Part shown: positions 8,314 through 17,577 of the stretch, one piece after another
Position numbering within the stretch: position 1 is the first letter of the stretch
Layout: every line of letters starts with the position of its first letter
Assembly: GCA_937941545.1 (NCBI GenBank)
Contig: CALDHI010000051.1
Location: 1-40,976, forward strand
Origin: an uncultured Alphaproteobacteria bacterium
GTDB lineage: Bacteria; Pseudomonadota; Alphaproteobacteria; Micavibrionales; Micavibrionaceae
Length of the DNA: 40,976 nucleotides
Direction: 5' to 3'
Position numbers and translations under genes: made by a program
Notes under the pieces: model-generated
Told to the model about the DNA's origin: nothing
Seen by the model: the letters and a program-made list of their open reading frames with translations, nothing else
Databases searched by the model: none

Positions 8314-11300
8314 TTAAGCGGCGCGGCATCCTAATTTTTTAATAAGGCTGTCACGACCCGCAACCTGACATAGAATTTCATATAGACCACCCACGTCACT
8401 TGAGGCAAAGGTCGCAGAAATAAGCTCACCATAGTCATTGGCTTGCGCTTGATCATATAGCTCTTCAAACTGACGTACGAAGCGGTTGATGTAGTTTCTA
8501 AACTCATGATCATCTTGATATTTGGATGCCATCTTATCGTAAGGAAGCTGTTCTTTATTTTCAATTAAGCGACGCGTAAAGACCGCAATATCTCCTTTTT
8601 GATAAGCTTTCCAAACTTTTTCTTGAATGTCACCATCCATGAAACGTGTCAAATCAACGGAAAGTGAATGTAAGCTTTCCAAAATAAAGCGGGTTGAACC
8701 CAAGAACGCATCACGTTGAACGCGCCAATCATTCTCACGTACTTTTTCAATATGGCTTGCCGCTTCTTGCGTTGCCTTGGATAACGCTTGGCTTTGACGA
8801 ACGTATGAAGAGGATGCTTCCTCAACAACGCGTGACGCCTTCAATGACACATCGGCCAAATGCTCTGTCTCGGTTGATAATTTATCGCGCGAAGCCGCCA
8901 CTTCTTTGGTCGTGTCTTTAGAGATTTTCTTCACATCCACTAATTTTTGCGCCAACAACGTCATGGCTTTTTCAATATCCTCAGCGGAGCGTTGCGATGT
9001 TTCAGACACTCTATTTGTCTGTTTATCAAGTTCATCACCATGTTTTTTGGTTGTTTGAACAGACAACTTCATTTGCGATTCAACAGCCTTCGCGCGCTTG
9101 GCAAAATCTTCGCCTGTGATTTTCATTTGTTCCAGCGTTTTCGTGGAATTTTCCATCAAGCCTTTCGCTTCAGTTTGAACACTCTTCAGCATTGCTTCCA
9201 TTTGAGTTGCCGTCACCTTCGCTAGCTTATTGAGGTCTTTAATCTTCTCATTGGCTTTGCTTCCTGCTTTATCCAAGCCCATGACTGCCGTTGATGACAT
9301 CTTATCAACATTGACTGTTTGCTCTTCAAATTGTTGCCCCACATCTTTCATCTGCGCCAAGCTTGCCGCGACAGACGCCGACAAATCTTGGAAATGCGCG
9401 TTCATCGCTTGTTGAACTGTATCAATTTTTAACAACGCCTGATCGGTAGTAAGATGAATATCAGACACATGGTTTTTAAATAACTGGTCAATATCTTGCA
9501 GCTTATCTTGTGCGGAGCGCGTTGCATTATCAATGTCTTCAACGCGTGCGCCCAAGCTCTCCCCTGATTTTTCAAGAATTTTTGCGGCTTCTTGCGCAGA
9601 GCCATTTAATGTTTCTAATCTGTCTTCAAAGACCTCTTCAAACTTCTCAAGTTTACCAATGCTGGCCGTTGTTTTATCGCCAAAGCTGGTCGCCATCAAA
9701 TCAAACTTACTACGTGTCGCTTCAATTTTATCAAGCGCTTTGTTGTAAACAGGTTCAATAATTTCTGCCGATTTAGCCAGCTCTTGCGCCACATCACTGA
9801 CCGCACCTTTGGCATCAATAGATTGCGCCACAAGCGATTTAATCTTATCACTCACTATGGATTCAATGTCTTTTAAATCCGTCAAAATTGTATTTGTTTC
9901 AGCCGTCACATCACCACATTGTGTCACCAATAATTGGCTTGTTTTTGTAATTTTCTCTTCTGCTTTGGAAACAATATCATCCAAGTTATCTGCATTAGAG
10001 CGTAAAATTTTACCCGCCTCACCCATTTTGTCTGTGGCTGCTGTGATTTTTTCTGATAGGTTTTCGCCTTCATCTTGCAACATAGATTTCACACTGCGTG
10101 AATGACCCGCAATTTGTCCCATTAACGTAGACATTTCTTGTGTTTGCCCTCTCAAGCCGACACGAATAGTTTCCGCTTTTTCAGACGCTTTTTCGGAGGC
10201 AAGGTTAAGAGACTCAATACGTTTATCAAGCGACCCTTCCATCTCCCCATGTTTTGCTACTGCTTTTTCAACAGCGCGATTAACTGCAGCCAATGGCTCA
10301 GAAATTTTCATTTCCATTTCATTAATACGCTTATTCAAGCTGTCTTGAGCTTTATCTAATGTCGCCGCTTGCTTATCCACCGCCGCAACCGTTGTCTGCG
10401 CTTGTGTTACTAAAGACTGCGATGTGGTTTCTAATTTCTTCAGGGTTGTTGAAATCAGCTCTCCTGATGATTTTAAAATCTCCGCATTTTTGCCTGTTTC
10501 TTTTTGTAGCTCTAGCACCTTAGCAGAAGAGTCTTCGGCCAATTTGCTTGCACTAACTTTTGCCGATTCAGACACCGCGGATAATTTTTCAATGGAACCT
10601 TTAATAACACTTTCAAAACTAGACACATCCGTCTTATTTTTCTCTGCCGCATCAATAACGCGTTGAACCGCATCATCTTTTTTATCATCCATCGAGGTCA
10701 ACGTTTTATCTAGCTTCGCCAAGACATCATTCAGCGAGCCTACTTTTTCTTCTATCTTCGCATCAATACGCGATGGAATGCTGTCTACTTTGGACAAGGC
10801 TGCCTCAACAGATTGATAATTCACATCTTGAATATTCGCCTGTGGCTTAATATTCATCGCCATCAGCTTCGTGCTAGACGCATCAAAAGAAGACGCTTTC
10901 TTTTCAATATCGTGGCTCATTTCAAGAAGCTTACCCGCACGGGCGCTCAATGTTTTATCAAGCTTATCAAATTCCGCGCCTGTTTTTTCCGTCATCACGC
11001 TTAAGCTCTTAATATCGTGACGCAATCCTGCGCGCGCTTTATTGATAGAATATAAGGCTTGCTTAGAATCTTCCGTTAAATCAATTTGTTGGGGAACAGC
11101 ATTCAGGCTCGATTCAACTTTAGGCATCGCGGATAGATTTAATGATTTTAACTCATCACCAATCTGACGTGCATAATCACGCGCATCATTGTTACGTTGG
11201 AACTGCGCAATGATAAGCCAAACAAATGCCAACGGCGCCAAGATACCGGCTAAGAACCCGCCAATAATATGAGGTTGTTGCGTGAATAACGCGCCTAAAC

Positions 11301-11949
11301 CAATATTAACCTGCGCATAAATCAAGGCGATGCCCAACCAAAGCGTCGTAACGCCTAAGCCAATCATCGTGCTTACTTGCATGTTATTATCAGGCAATAA
11401 TGATGCGGCCAAAGAAGGTTTTTTATGAGTTTCAACGATACGCGGTTTTGCCTGCGCAGGGCTTGTATCAATGTGATTAACCTTGGCTTGCAGTGATGAA
11501 GCAACCGTTTGAGTATTTTCTTTACGTGCGCCTTTTTTATTATCGTCTAAAAAGCTAGATACTTTTTTAGGCGTAATCCCTTTTGGTAACGCCGTGAAAT
11601 CCATATCCGTTTTTTTGTGCGCACGAATTTCTGGCGCTGGCACCGTGATTTTAGATTTTAACGTTTCGGCTTTTAACGCAATTTCTTTTGGCTTTGTGTT
11701 GATGTCTTGCGTGGCGGCCTTTGTAATAACGCCCTCAGATGAAGACGTGATACGAAGCTTTTTCAAACCCGAACTATCTTGAATAGAGAACTCATTAGAT
11801 TGGCTTTTATCAATCGCCTTTGTGCCAACAGATATTTTAGGTGCGGCCTTTGCCGAACTATATTTATCTTTTGTCATTTCAAGGTTTTTAGACTTTGCTT
11901 CTGGCTCGACTGTGATAACAGGTGCTTTACGCAAGATTGAATCGCTCAT
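8314..11949 (-). CDS. giant two-TM coiled-coil protein, TipN/GPR-like polarity factor candidate
   Basis: The 1211-residue protein begins with a Lys/Ser-rich disordered cytoplasmic region (1-185). Two transmembrane helices follow (about 192-216 and 226-250) with a short periplasmic hairpin, then some 800 residues of almost unbroken coiled coil rich in Lys, Ala, Ser and Glu. A folded C-terminal domain covers about 1095-1211 (motifs LGSTRFILESLHSLSVDLTR, YINRFVRQFEELY, GGLYEILCQVAGRD). This layout recalls alphaproteobacterial pole organisers: TipN of Caulobacter and GPR of Agrobacterium have two N-terminal helices and long coiled coils. The similarity is architectural; I cannot show sequence homology. 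The ATG has a GAGG ribosome-binding site and the gene has its own terminator, so it looks monocistronic. Confidence 0.85.
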   Translation of the reverse strand: MSDSILRKAPVITVEPEAKSKNLEMTKDKYSSAKAAPKISVGTKAIDKSQSNEFSIQDSSGLKKLRITSSSEGVITKAATQDINTKPKEIALKAETLKSKITVPAPEIRAHKKTDMDFTALPKGITPKKVSSFLDDNKKGARKENTQTVASSLQAKVNHIDTSPAQAKPRIVETHKKPSLAASLLPDNNMQVSTMIGLGVTTLWLGIALIYAQVNIGLGALFTQQPHIIGGFLAGILAPLAFVWLIIAQFQRNNDARDYARQIGDELKSLNLSAMPKVESSLNAVPQQIDLTEDSKQALYSINKARAGLRHDIKSLSVMTEKTGAEFDKLDKTLSARAGKLLEMSHDIEKKASSFDASSTKLMAMNIKPQANIQDVNYQSVEAALSKVDSIPSRIDAKIEEKVGSLNDVLAKLDKTLTSMDDKKDDAVQRVIDAAEKNKTDVSSFESVIKGSIEKLSAVSESAKVSASKLAEDSSAKVLELQKETGKNAEILKSSGELISTTLKKLETTSQSLVTQAQTTVAAVDKQAATLDKAQDSLNKRINEMEMKISEPLAAVNRAVEKAVAKHGEMEGSLDKRIESLNLASEKASEKAETIRVGLRGQTQEMSTLMGQIAGHSRSVKSMLQDEGENLSEKITAATDKMGEAGKILRSNADNLDDIVSKAEEKITKTSQLLVTQCGDVTAETNTILTDLKDIESIVSDKIKSLVAQSIDAKGAVSDVAQELAKSAEIIEPVYNKALDKIEATRSKFDLMATSFGDKTTASIGKLEKFEEVFEDRLETLNGSAQEAAKILEKSGESLGARVEDIDNATRSAQDKLQDIDQLFKNHVSDIHLTTDQALLKIDTVQQAMNAHFQDLSASVAASLAQMKDVGQQFEEQTVNVDKMSSTAVMGLDKAGSKANEKIKDLNKLAKVTATQMEAMLKSVQTEAKGLMENSTKTLEQMKITGEDFAKRAKAVESQMKLSVQTTKKHGDELDKQTNRVSETSQRSAEDIEKAMTLLAQKLVDVKKISKDTTKEVAASRDKLSTETEHLADVSLKASRVVEEASSSYVRQSQALSKATQEAASHIEKVRENDWRVQRDAFLGSTRFILESLHSLSVDLTRFMDGDIQEKVWKAYQKGDIAVFTRRLIENKEQLPYDKMASKYQDDHEFRNYINRFVRQFEELYDQAQANDYGELISATFASSDVGGLYEILCQVAGRDSLIKKLGCRAA

Positions 11950-12079
11950 GGACGTCCTCGATAATTTTATTTGTGTTTGAAGAGTCTATAAATGCAGGTT
12001 GCCGTCATCCCTGCAAGCGCTAGGGATAAATTTATCAAAGCTATTCACAGTTAAGTTTTTACTTTAACTAAACCCGCAA

Positions 12080-13513
12080 TTATCTATCAAGATTTTGTAA
12101 ATAAGTTTTAATATCTCGCTTTAATTCTGGAGCCAGTAAATACAATCCAATCACATTTGGTATAGCCATCGCAAAAATCATCGCATCCGAGAAACTAATG
12201 ATATGCCCCAATGCCGAGCTACTACCCACGACAATAAATCCACAAAACGCAATTTTATAAATCAGTTGAGGCAACGGCTTTTCCCCTAATAAATAGGTCA
12301 AGCCTCTCAAGCCATAATAAAACCACGCGATCATAGTCGAGTATGCAAATAAGAAAACAATGAAGGTCAAAACATACGGGAACCAGCTAAATTCACTCTC
12401 GAACGCACGCGAGGTCAGGCTCACGCCTTCAATCCCTTCACTGCCCTCATAAACACCCGTCATAACAATAACCAACGCCGTCACCATACATATGACAATC
12501 GTATCAATGAAAGGCCCCAACATTCCAACGAAGCCTTGTGAAATATGGCTATCTGTTTTTGCCGTCGCATGCACAATCGCCGCAGAACCAACGCCTGCCT
12601 CATTTGAAAACGCTGCGCGTTGCACCCCAATAAGTAATGCGCCCAACACTGCGCCAAACCCTGCCTCTGGCGTTAACGCCATTTGAAAGATTGTGGCAAA
12701 GCCTGAGGGAATGCTTTGGTAATTAATCGCAATAACAACCAATCCTGCCAGCAAATATAAGCCGCCCATCAAGGGCACAATTTTTGAGGCCACCGCCGCA
12801 ATACATTTTAAGCCACCAATAATGACCGCACCCACCATAACCGCCAGCACAATGCCAAACATCCAGCCCTTATCCGCCATGAAGCCTGTTTCGCCACCTG
12901 TTACATTAACAACTTGTTGAAACGCTTGATTGGCTTGAAACATATTCCCTGCGCCCACTGCGCCGCCCACACAACACACGGCGAAGAACGCGGCGAGGAA
13001 CTTGCCCATCATCGCTTGGTCATGTTTTTCAAAGGCGGCTTTTAGGTAGTACATAGGGCCACCGACCACATGGTTTTTATCATTCGGATTGGGATAATGG
13101 CGATATTTCACGCCCAACGCGGCCTCGGCGAACTTCGCACTCATCCCGAACAAGCCCATCATCGCCATCCAAAACACCGCACCCGGTCCACCCGCAGAAA
13201 CTGCCACGGCAACGCCCGCGATATTCCCTAAGCCCACCGTACCCGATAACGAAGTGGTTAGCGCTTGAAAGCGGTTAATTTCGCCCTTCTCGCCTGCCTT
13301 GTCGTATTTACCCCGCACCAAATCAATGCCATGCTTAAAATAACGAATATTAATAAAGCCAAGATACAGCGTCAGAAACAACGATATCGCTACCAACCAA
13401 ACCAATATCAGCTTAATGTCATACCCCGTCATAGGCTCCGCATAAAAGATGATCCCCGATATAAAATCGGCAATCGGTTTAAACGCTTCGTTGATTTGCT
13501 GGTCGATAGACAT
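12080..13513 (-). CDS. sodium:alanine/glycine symporter (AGCS family)
   Basis: The 477-residue inner-membrane protein has about 11 hydrophobic helices and the AGCS signatures: 'SLSGTVGLGNIAGVAVAVSAGGPGAVFWM' region, 'ALLIGVQRAAFSNEAGVGSAAI' and 'GPFIDTIVICMVTALVI'. These transporters bring in alanine or glycine with Na+. The length is usual for the family. The gene is isolated: a palindromic repeat cluster lies upstream, and there is no clear terminator before the coiled-coil gene. The substrate is inferred from the family. Confidence 0.93.
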   Translation of the reverse strand: MSIDQQINEAFKPIADFISGIIFYAEPMTGYDIKLILVWLVAISLFLTLYLGFINIRYFKHGIDLVRGKYDKAGEKGEINRFQALTTSLSGTVGLGNIAGVAVAVSAGGPGAVFWMAMMGLFGMSAKFAEAALGVKYRHYPNPNDKNHVVGGPMYYLKAAFEKHDQAMMGKFLAAFFAVCCVGGAVGAGNMFQANQAFQQVVNVTGGETGFMADKGWMFGIVLAVMVGAVIIGGLKCIAAVASKIVPLMGGLYLLAGLVVIAINYQSIPSGFATIFQMALTPEAGFGAVLGALLIGVQRAAFSNEAGVGSAAIVHATAKTDSHISQGFVGMLGPFIDTIVICMVTALVIVMTGVYEGSEGIEGVSLTSRAFESEFSWFPYVLTFIVFLFAYSTMIAWFYYGLRGLTYLLGEKPLPQLIYKIAFCGFIVVGSSSALGHIISFSDAMIFAMAIPNVIGLYLLAPELKRDIKTYLQNLDR

Positions 13514-13530
13514 GATAGTTTCCCCTTATT

Positions 13531-13567
13531 TAAGTCGCTCAGGGTTGCAAGCAACCTACGCGATTTT
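13531..13567 (+). repeat. CTCAGG/CTACGC hairpin repeat, copy 2
   Basis: TAAGTCGCTCAGG is followed by the variable hairpin GGTTGC-AA-GCAACC and CTACGCGATTT. The outer arms AAGTCGC and GCGATTT pair with one G-T. It is the best preserved copy together with 37513 and lies directly beside a copy of the CGTCATTGCGAG repeat. Confidence 0.65.
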
Positions 13568-13573
13568 CTCTTT

Positions 13574-13652
13574 CGTCATTGCGAGCGAAGTGCGGCAATC
13601 CATCTTGAGATTAACGTGGATTGCTTCGTCGCTATCGCTCCTCGCAATGACG
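13574..13652. repeat. CGTCATTGCGAG palindromic repeat, copy A
   Basis: This 79-base element has perfect 12-base inverted ends, CGTCATTGCGAG and CTCGCAATGACG, with the internal blocks GGCAATCCATCTT and GTGGATTGC also partly paired. Other copies are at 17473, 30592 and 31123. Similar elements are widespread in alphaproteobacterial and other genomes as non-coding hairpins. Confidence 0.8.
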
Positions 13653-13728
13653 TAACTCCATAAAACTAAGGGGAGTCTCTAAATTACTGAAATGATACGG
13701 TGATTTTATTCACAAAATGATATTTTAA

Positions 13729-13757
13729 TTGACATAACGCAAAATCTTGTTTATTCT
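13729..13757 (+). promoter_or_regulatory. sigma-70 promoter for the small membrane protein
   Basis: TTGACA (13729-13734), a 17-base spacer and TATTCT (13752-13757). Transcription would start near 13764, giving a leader of about 35 bases before the ATG at 13799, which has an AGAGGA ribosome-binding site. Confidence 0.6.
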
Positions 13758-13798
13758 ACAAAATATATTACGAACTATATTTATCAAGAGGATATAAA

Positions 13799-14072
13799 AT
13801 GGGTACAAAATTCAACATTAGGACACAGCCCCGCAATGAGTGCTGCATTTACAACAGCACGTAAATACGCGCAAATTGGCGCTGGTATTGGCTTTCCTGT
13901 TGGTCTAGTTGTAGATAATATGCTGACATCTGCAACACAAGAAGGATCATTAACTTTAGGCTTCCTATCTGCTGGAATAGGTGGATCCCTAGGCTCCCTT
14001 GCAGGCTTCATAAAAGGGGCACGTGCAAATAGGGATGCACAGCCAGAAACTCCTAAGACACCTGAAATCTAA
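13799..14072 (+). pseudogene. small membrane protein with an apparent frameshift after the start codon
   Basis: The signals (TTGACA promoter, AGAGGA site) point to the ATG at 13799, but that frame ends after 21 codons. The rest of the gene reads in another frame, open from before 13799 to the stop at 14072; its first ATG is at 13836 (78 residues). Removing one G from the ATGGG at 13799 would join them and give an N-terminus MVQNSTLGHSPAMSAAF. The 78-residue part has a glycine-rich hydrophobic helix (IGAGIGFPVGLVVDN) and a second one (LGFLSAGIGGSLGSLAGF). It resembles the 68-residue protein at 25373-25579 (IGAVFGTGLIVGDNV followed by ATKE/ATQE). It could be a true frameshift, a sequencing error, or a gene starting at 13836. 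Function unknown. Confidence 0.5.
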
Positions 14073-14078
14073 TCTCCC

Positions 14079-14540
14079 CTAACGTCCCGCACACATCGGC
14101 TTGGTTGAACGGCCTGCGGCTGAACTAATTGCCCATTGGCGGAGTTCTTCACGGCTCATTTGGCCTACTTTTGGGATACGCGGCGCATATGTTGCACAAA
14201 AAACGTCTGGGCGCATTCTGGCTGAATCTGTTGACGTTTTATTGGCAAAGGCTGTGCGCATGTCATGGACACTGCGCTCTGATCCGCCATTGGCTTTAAT
14301 TAATGTTTTCTCGTAACCCGCAAAAAGACTCTGGTGACGATCCGTAATTTCACGATATTCCTGATAAAAATTCTTCCAACCCCGCGGTGTCATGTGTTGG
14401 CAATTCAGGCCAATCACCATCAATTCACTATGAATACGAATGGCTTGCTCGGCTTCGGCTTCGGCTAAGCTATAACAGTTTTTTGCGTTTGCCGTTCCAG
14501 CGCCCATCACCATGACCAATACCAATAATAAAACTCTCAT
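14079..14540 (-). CDS. secreted protein of unknown function
   Basis: The 153-residue protein has a clear Sec signal peptide (hydrophobic 3-14, cleavage after AGTANA, about residue 19), so it should be periplasmic. The mature part is helical, with four cysteines (NCYSL, LNCQHM, VFCATY, PMCAGR) that could form two disulfides, and conserved-looking segments GWKNFYQEYREITDRHQ and MRPDVFCATYAPRIPK. I do not recognise a family. It converges with the small membrane protein gene, with 6 bases between stops, and lies 11 bases downstream of the dehydrogenase gene, so it may be cotranscribed with it. Confidence 0.8.
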   Translation of the reverse strand: MRVLLLVLVMVMGAGTANAKNCYSLAEAEAEQAIRIHSELMVIGLNCQHMTPRGWKNFYQEYREITDRHQSLFAGYEKTLIKANGGSERSVHDMRTAFANKTSTDSARMRPDVFCATYAPRIPKVGQMSREELRQWAISSAAGRSTKPMCAGR

Positions 14541-14551
14541 TTAAATAATCC

Positions 14552-15490
14552 TTATATCTTTACTTCAGTTAATAATTCTTTTCCGTCAAAATGCGCCAAA
14601 ATGTTATCAATCACAAGTTGCCCCATTTTTGAGCGCGTTTCCGTCGTTGCCGAGCCTATATGCGGTAAAAGCACTACATTGTCCATAGCCATTAACGCCT
14701 CTGGCACATTTGGTTCATCCGCGAAAACATCCAGTCCAGCGCCTTTTATAATGCCTTCATTTAATGCCTTAATTAAGGCAGGCTCATCCACCACAGACCC
14801 ACGGGCGATATTGATGAGCATACCATTCTCGCCCAAGGCTTGTAAAATTTCGGCATTAATTAGGTTCTGTGTTGTCGCACCCCCTGGGCATGTTAACATC
14901 AGAAAATCACACTCCAACGCCATAGCCTTTAAGTCATCATAGTAAGTATAAGCCACGTCTTGCTTGCTACGCCCATGATACACCACGTTCATTTCAAACG
15001 CTTCACAGCGCTTAGCCACCTTCTTACCAATCCCGCCCAATCCTACAATACCGATAGTTTTGTCTGCGAGAGAAGTGCCACAAGGTAAATATCCCTCAAG
15101 CCATTTTCCAGCGCGTAGAAACTTGTCGTTCTCCACTATACGTTTAGCTGTAGCTAATAATAAAGCCATACCCGTATCCGCTGTCTCAGCATTTAGCACA
15201 TCTGGTGTATTACTAACCTTAACGCCACATTCCTGTGCCGCTTTAATATCTATGTGGTCATACCCTACTGAATAGGTTGCTATCATCTTTAGGTTGGGAA
15301 AGCTCTTAATCACGTCCGCATTCATGTCATGCATCATTGAGCATAGAATAGTCGTGACCCTATCTCTATTCGCCTCAATAAGAGGCGCAGGGCTAGTGAC
15401 CTCCCATAGGTTGATCACCTCAAACTTATCTTCAAGAAGGCTTACACCGAACGGAGCATTATCATAGTAAGCCAATAAAACAGGTTTCAT
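14552..15490 (-). CDS. D-isomer-specific 2-hydroxyacid dehydrogenase (glyoxylate/hydroxypyruvate reductase type)
   Basis: The 312-residue protein has the two-domain fold of NAD(P)-dependent 2-hydroxyacid dehydrogenases. The Rossmann motif GLGGIG is at 150-155. The catalytic triad is visible: Arg230 (INIARGSVVDE), Glu259 (ADEPNVPEAL) and His277 (LLPHIGSATTETR). Arg174 (HGRS) after the dinucleotide fold suggests preference for NADPH, as in glyoxylate/hydroxypyruvate reductases (inference). The gene is divergent from miaB, so promoters for both should lie in 15491-15556. Confidence 0.9.
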   Translation of the reverse strand: MKPVLLAYYDNAPFGVSLLEDKFEVINLWEVTSPAPLIEANRDRVTTILCSMMHDMNADVIKSFPNLKMIATYSVGYDHIDIKAAQECGVKVSNTPDVLNAETADTGMALLLATAKRIVENDKFLRAGKWLEGYLPCGTSLADKTIGIVGLGGIGKKVAKRCEAFEMNVVYHGRSKQDVAYTYYDDLKAMALECDFLMLTCPGGATTQNLINAEILQALGENGMLINIARGSVVDEPALIKALNEGIIKGAGLDVFADEPNVPEALMAMDNVVLLPHIGSATTETRSKMGQLVIDNILAHFDGKELLTEVKI

Positions 15491-15556
15491 ATTTATTCTC
15501 TAAACTCTCTAAAATGCTTGATTTCGCTACCCTATCCATGGTTTAAAATCCATGCA

Positions 15557-16906
15557 ATGACAAATAAAACCAATACACAGAAAAAACTTTATATCAAAAC
15601 ATGGGGCTGTCAGATGAATGTCTATGACAGCTCGCGCATGGCCGACATCTTGCGCCCGCTTGGCTATGCCCAAGTGGATGAGCCTGAAGATGCCGATATG
15701 ATGATTCTGAATACATGCCACATACGTGAGAAAGCAACCGACAAAGTCTTCTCCGAAATTGGACGTCTTAAGATACATAAGGATAACAAAGAAGCCAAAG
15801 GCGGCAAGATGCTGATGGCGGTTGCGGGCTGTGTGGCGCAAGCCGAGGGGGATTTTATCCTGAAACGTGCGCCCGTTATTGATATGGTCTTTGGCCCGCA
15901 AACCTACCACGAACTACCCGAGATGGTGCTTAAGGCCAATGGGAATGAGCGTGTGGTGAATACAGAATTCCCTAGCGTCACAAAGTTTGACAGCCTCCCC
16001 CTAGAACAGCAACAAGGCCCCGCTGCGTTCCTCTCTATTCAAGAAGGCTGTGACAAGTTCTGCACGTTCTGCGTTGTTCCCTATACACGCGGGGCAGAGT
16101 TCTCACGCCCTGTGGATAAGATTGTGGAAGAAGCAAGAATGCTTGTGGATAACGGCGCAAAAGAAATCACATTATTAGGGCAAAACGTCAACGCCTATCA
16201 CGGCACCAACATAGACGGCAAAACGTGGGGGCTTGGTCGTTTGATTGAGTCCGTGGCGGAAATTGAAGGCTTGCAACAAATACGCTACACCACCTCCCAC
16301 CCGCGTGATGTGGATGAAGACCTGATACGCGCCCATGGCGATGTGGATAAGTTAGCCCCCTTCTTACACCTTCCCGTACAAAGTGGCTCTGACAAAATTC
16401 TAAAAGCCATGAACCGTAAACATACAGCGGACAGATATAGAGAGATTATCGCGGATATGCGCAAAGTGCGCCCTGATATCGTGTTCTCCTCTGACTTCAT
16501 TGTCGGCTTCCCCGGTGAGACAGACCAAGACCACGAAGACACAATGCAATTGATACGTGATGTAGTGTTCGCCAGTGCCTATAGCTTCAAATACTCCGCC
16601 CGCCCAGGTACGCCCGCGGCCAATATGGCTGGTTTGGTGCGCCCAGATGTGGCGTCTAAGCGCCTGACTGAATTGCAAACTTTAATCTCAGATCAATATC
16701 TTGAATTTAATCAATCTTGTATCGGCACAACCACCCAAGTGTTGTTTGAACGTACAGGCAAGAATAAAGGACAGCTTCAAGGACGCACGCCCTTCTTCCA
16801 AGCCGTAAACGCGACCGCCAATGAGCGCCTGTTAGGGGAATTCGTCAACGTAAAAATAACCGAAGCCTCCGCCCACGCATTAGTCGGCGAAGTTGAGGTT
16901 GTTTAG
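15557..16906 (+). CDS. miaB: tRNA-2-methylthio-N6-dimethylallyladenosine synthase MiaB
   Basis: This radical-SAM enzyme adds the methylthio group to A37 of tRNAs reading UNN codons. The N-terminal cluster-binding cysteines sit in TWGCQMNVYDS, NTCHIREKA and AGCVAQAEG; the radical SAM motif is CDKFCTFCVVPYTRG; a TRAM domain closes the protein. I use ATG 15557 (MTNKTN, 449 residues); the frame is open back to a TTG at 15518, which would add 13 unlikely residues. No strong ribosome-binding site is visible. In many alphaproteobacteria miaB lies just upstream of phoH and ybeY; here two accessory genes separate them. Confidence 0.95.
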   Translation: MTNKTNTQKKLYIKTWGCQMNVYDSSRMADILRPLGYAQVDEPEDADMMILNTCHIREKATDKVFSEIGRLKIHKDNKEAKGGKMLMAVAGCVAQAEGDFILKRAPVIDMVFGPQTYHELPEMVLKANGNERVVNTEFPSVTKFDSLPLEQQQGPAAFLSIQEGCDKFCTFCVVPYTRGAEFSRPVDKIVEEARMLVDNGAKEITLLGQNVNAYHGTNIDGKTWGLGRLIESVAEIEGLQQIRYTTSHPRDVDEDLIRAHGDVDKLAPFLHLPVQSGSDKILKAMNRKHTADRYREIIADMRKVRPDIVFSSDFIVGFPGETDQDHEDTMQLIRDVVFASAYSFKYSARPGTPAANMAGLVRPDVASKRLTELQTLISDQYLEFNQSCIGTTTQVLFERTGKNKGQLQGRTPFFQAVNATANERLLGEFVNVKITEASAHALVGEVEVV

Positions 16907-16995
16907 ATTAAAACCTCAATAGAGGAAATTATTTGCTAATTATAAATTATTTATGATAATGTTTATTTTTATATGTAAATAAAGGGCATCACACC

Positions 16996-17397
16996 ATGAA
17001 ACTAGATAAAATAAACAAAGCATTTAATTCAATAAACCCTTCAGACGAAACTGTTGCAACTTTCTTCAACAAAATCGAATCTGCCATAAATGATATAGCA
17101 GACTTATGTCCGTCAGTTTTAGATAGCTTCAGTGTGTCAGCACCCTCTGGATCGGGCTATCATGGAGATGACTACTGTATTACGATTGGAAATACAGATA
17201 CCTATGTATACAGCAACACCAATGAAGAAGGAAAAGTGGGGCTAGCTCAATATAAAATTAGTAAAAGTGCCTCTGGGCCATTTAGTCAAACAGCACTCTA
17301 TGTTGCAAAACGCGAGAACGTAGGAGAAGCTGTAAATGAAATTTCACAAACTATTTATAGAAGTTTACTTTCACAAGAAAGTACAATGCCCACATAA
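16996..17397 (+). CDS. unknown cytosolic protein, 133 residues
   Basis: No family is recognised. The protein lacks a signal peptide and membrane segments, is acidic, and starts with a helical region (LDKINKAFNSI). A more polar middle with Gly/Ser/Tyr-rich strands (SGSGYHGDDYCITIGNTDTYVYSN) may form beta structure, and the C-terminal helix is KRENVGEAVNEISQTIYRSLL. The ATG has an AAAGGG site about 9 bases upstream, and the AT-rich 16920-16980 could hold a promoter. It lies between miaB and the convergent protease gene, in a stretch that interrupts the usual miaB-phoH neighbourhood. Confidence 0.7.
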   Translation: MKLDKINKAFNSINPSDETVATFFNKIESAINDIADLCPSVLDSFSVSAPSGSGYHGDDYCITIGNTDTYVYSNTNEEGKVGLAQYKISKSASGPFSQTALYVAKRENVGEAVNEISQTIYRSLLSQESTMPT

Positions 17398-17472
17398 CAC
17401 TTCAAAACAAGCGTTATGACAATAAAAACATCACTCCCTTTCCCTCATTTCATACTATAATTAATCAATAAG

Positions 17473-17561
17473 TCATCATTGCGAGGGAGCGATAGCGACT
17501 TTAATGCACCGTGGGGCAATCCTTCTATAACTAAAGATAGATTACTTCTCCCTCGCACTGG
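17473..17561. repeat. CGTCATTGCGAG palindromic repeat, copy B (degenerate)
   Basis: The left end TCATTGCGAGGGAGCGATAGCG and the right end TTCTCCCTCGCACTGG pair only in the inner part (GCGAGGGA with TCCCTCGC). The centre keeps the GGGGCAATCC and CTAAAGATAGATT blocks seen in copy C. The outer right end has decayed. Confidence 0.6.
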
Positions 17562-17577
17562 TTGTTGAGGTTGTTGG

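Noticed and set aside
13531-13652. CRISPR-like array or insertion sequence
   Set aside because: The repeats are single palindromic elements without regular spacers, transposase gene or target duplications that I can see.
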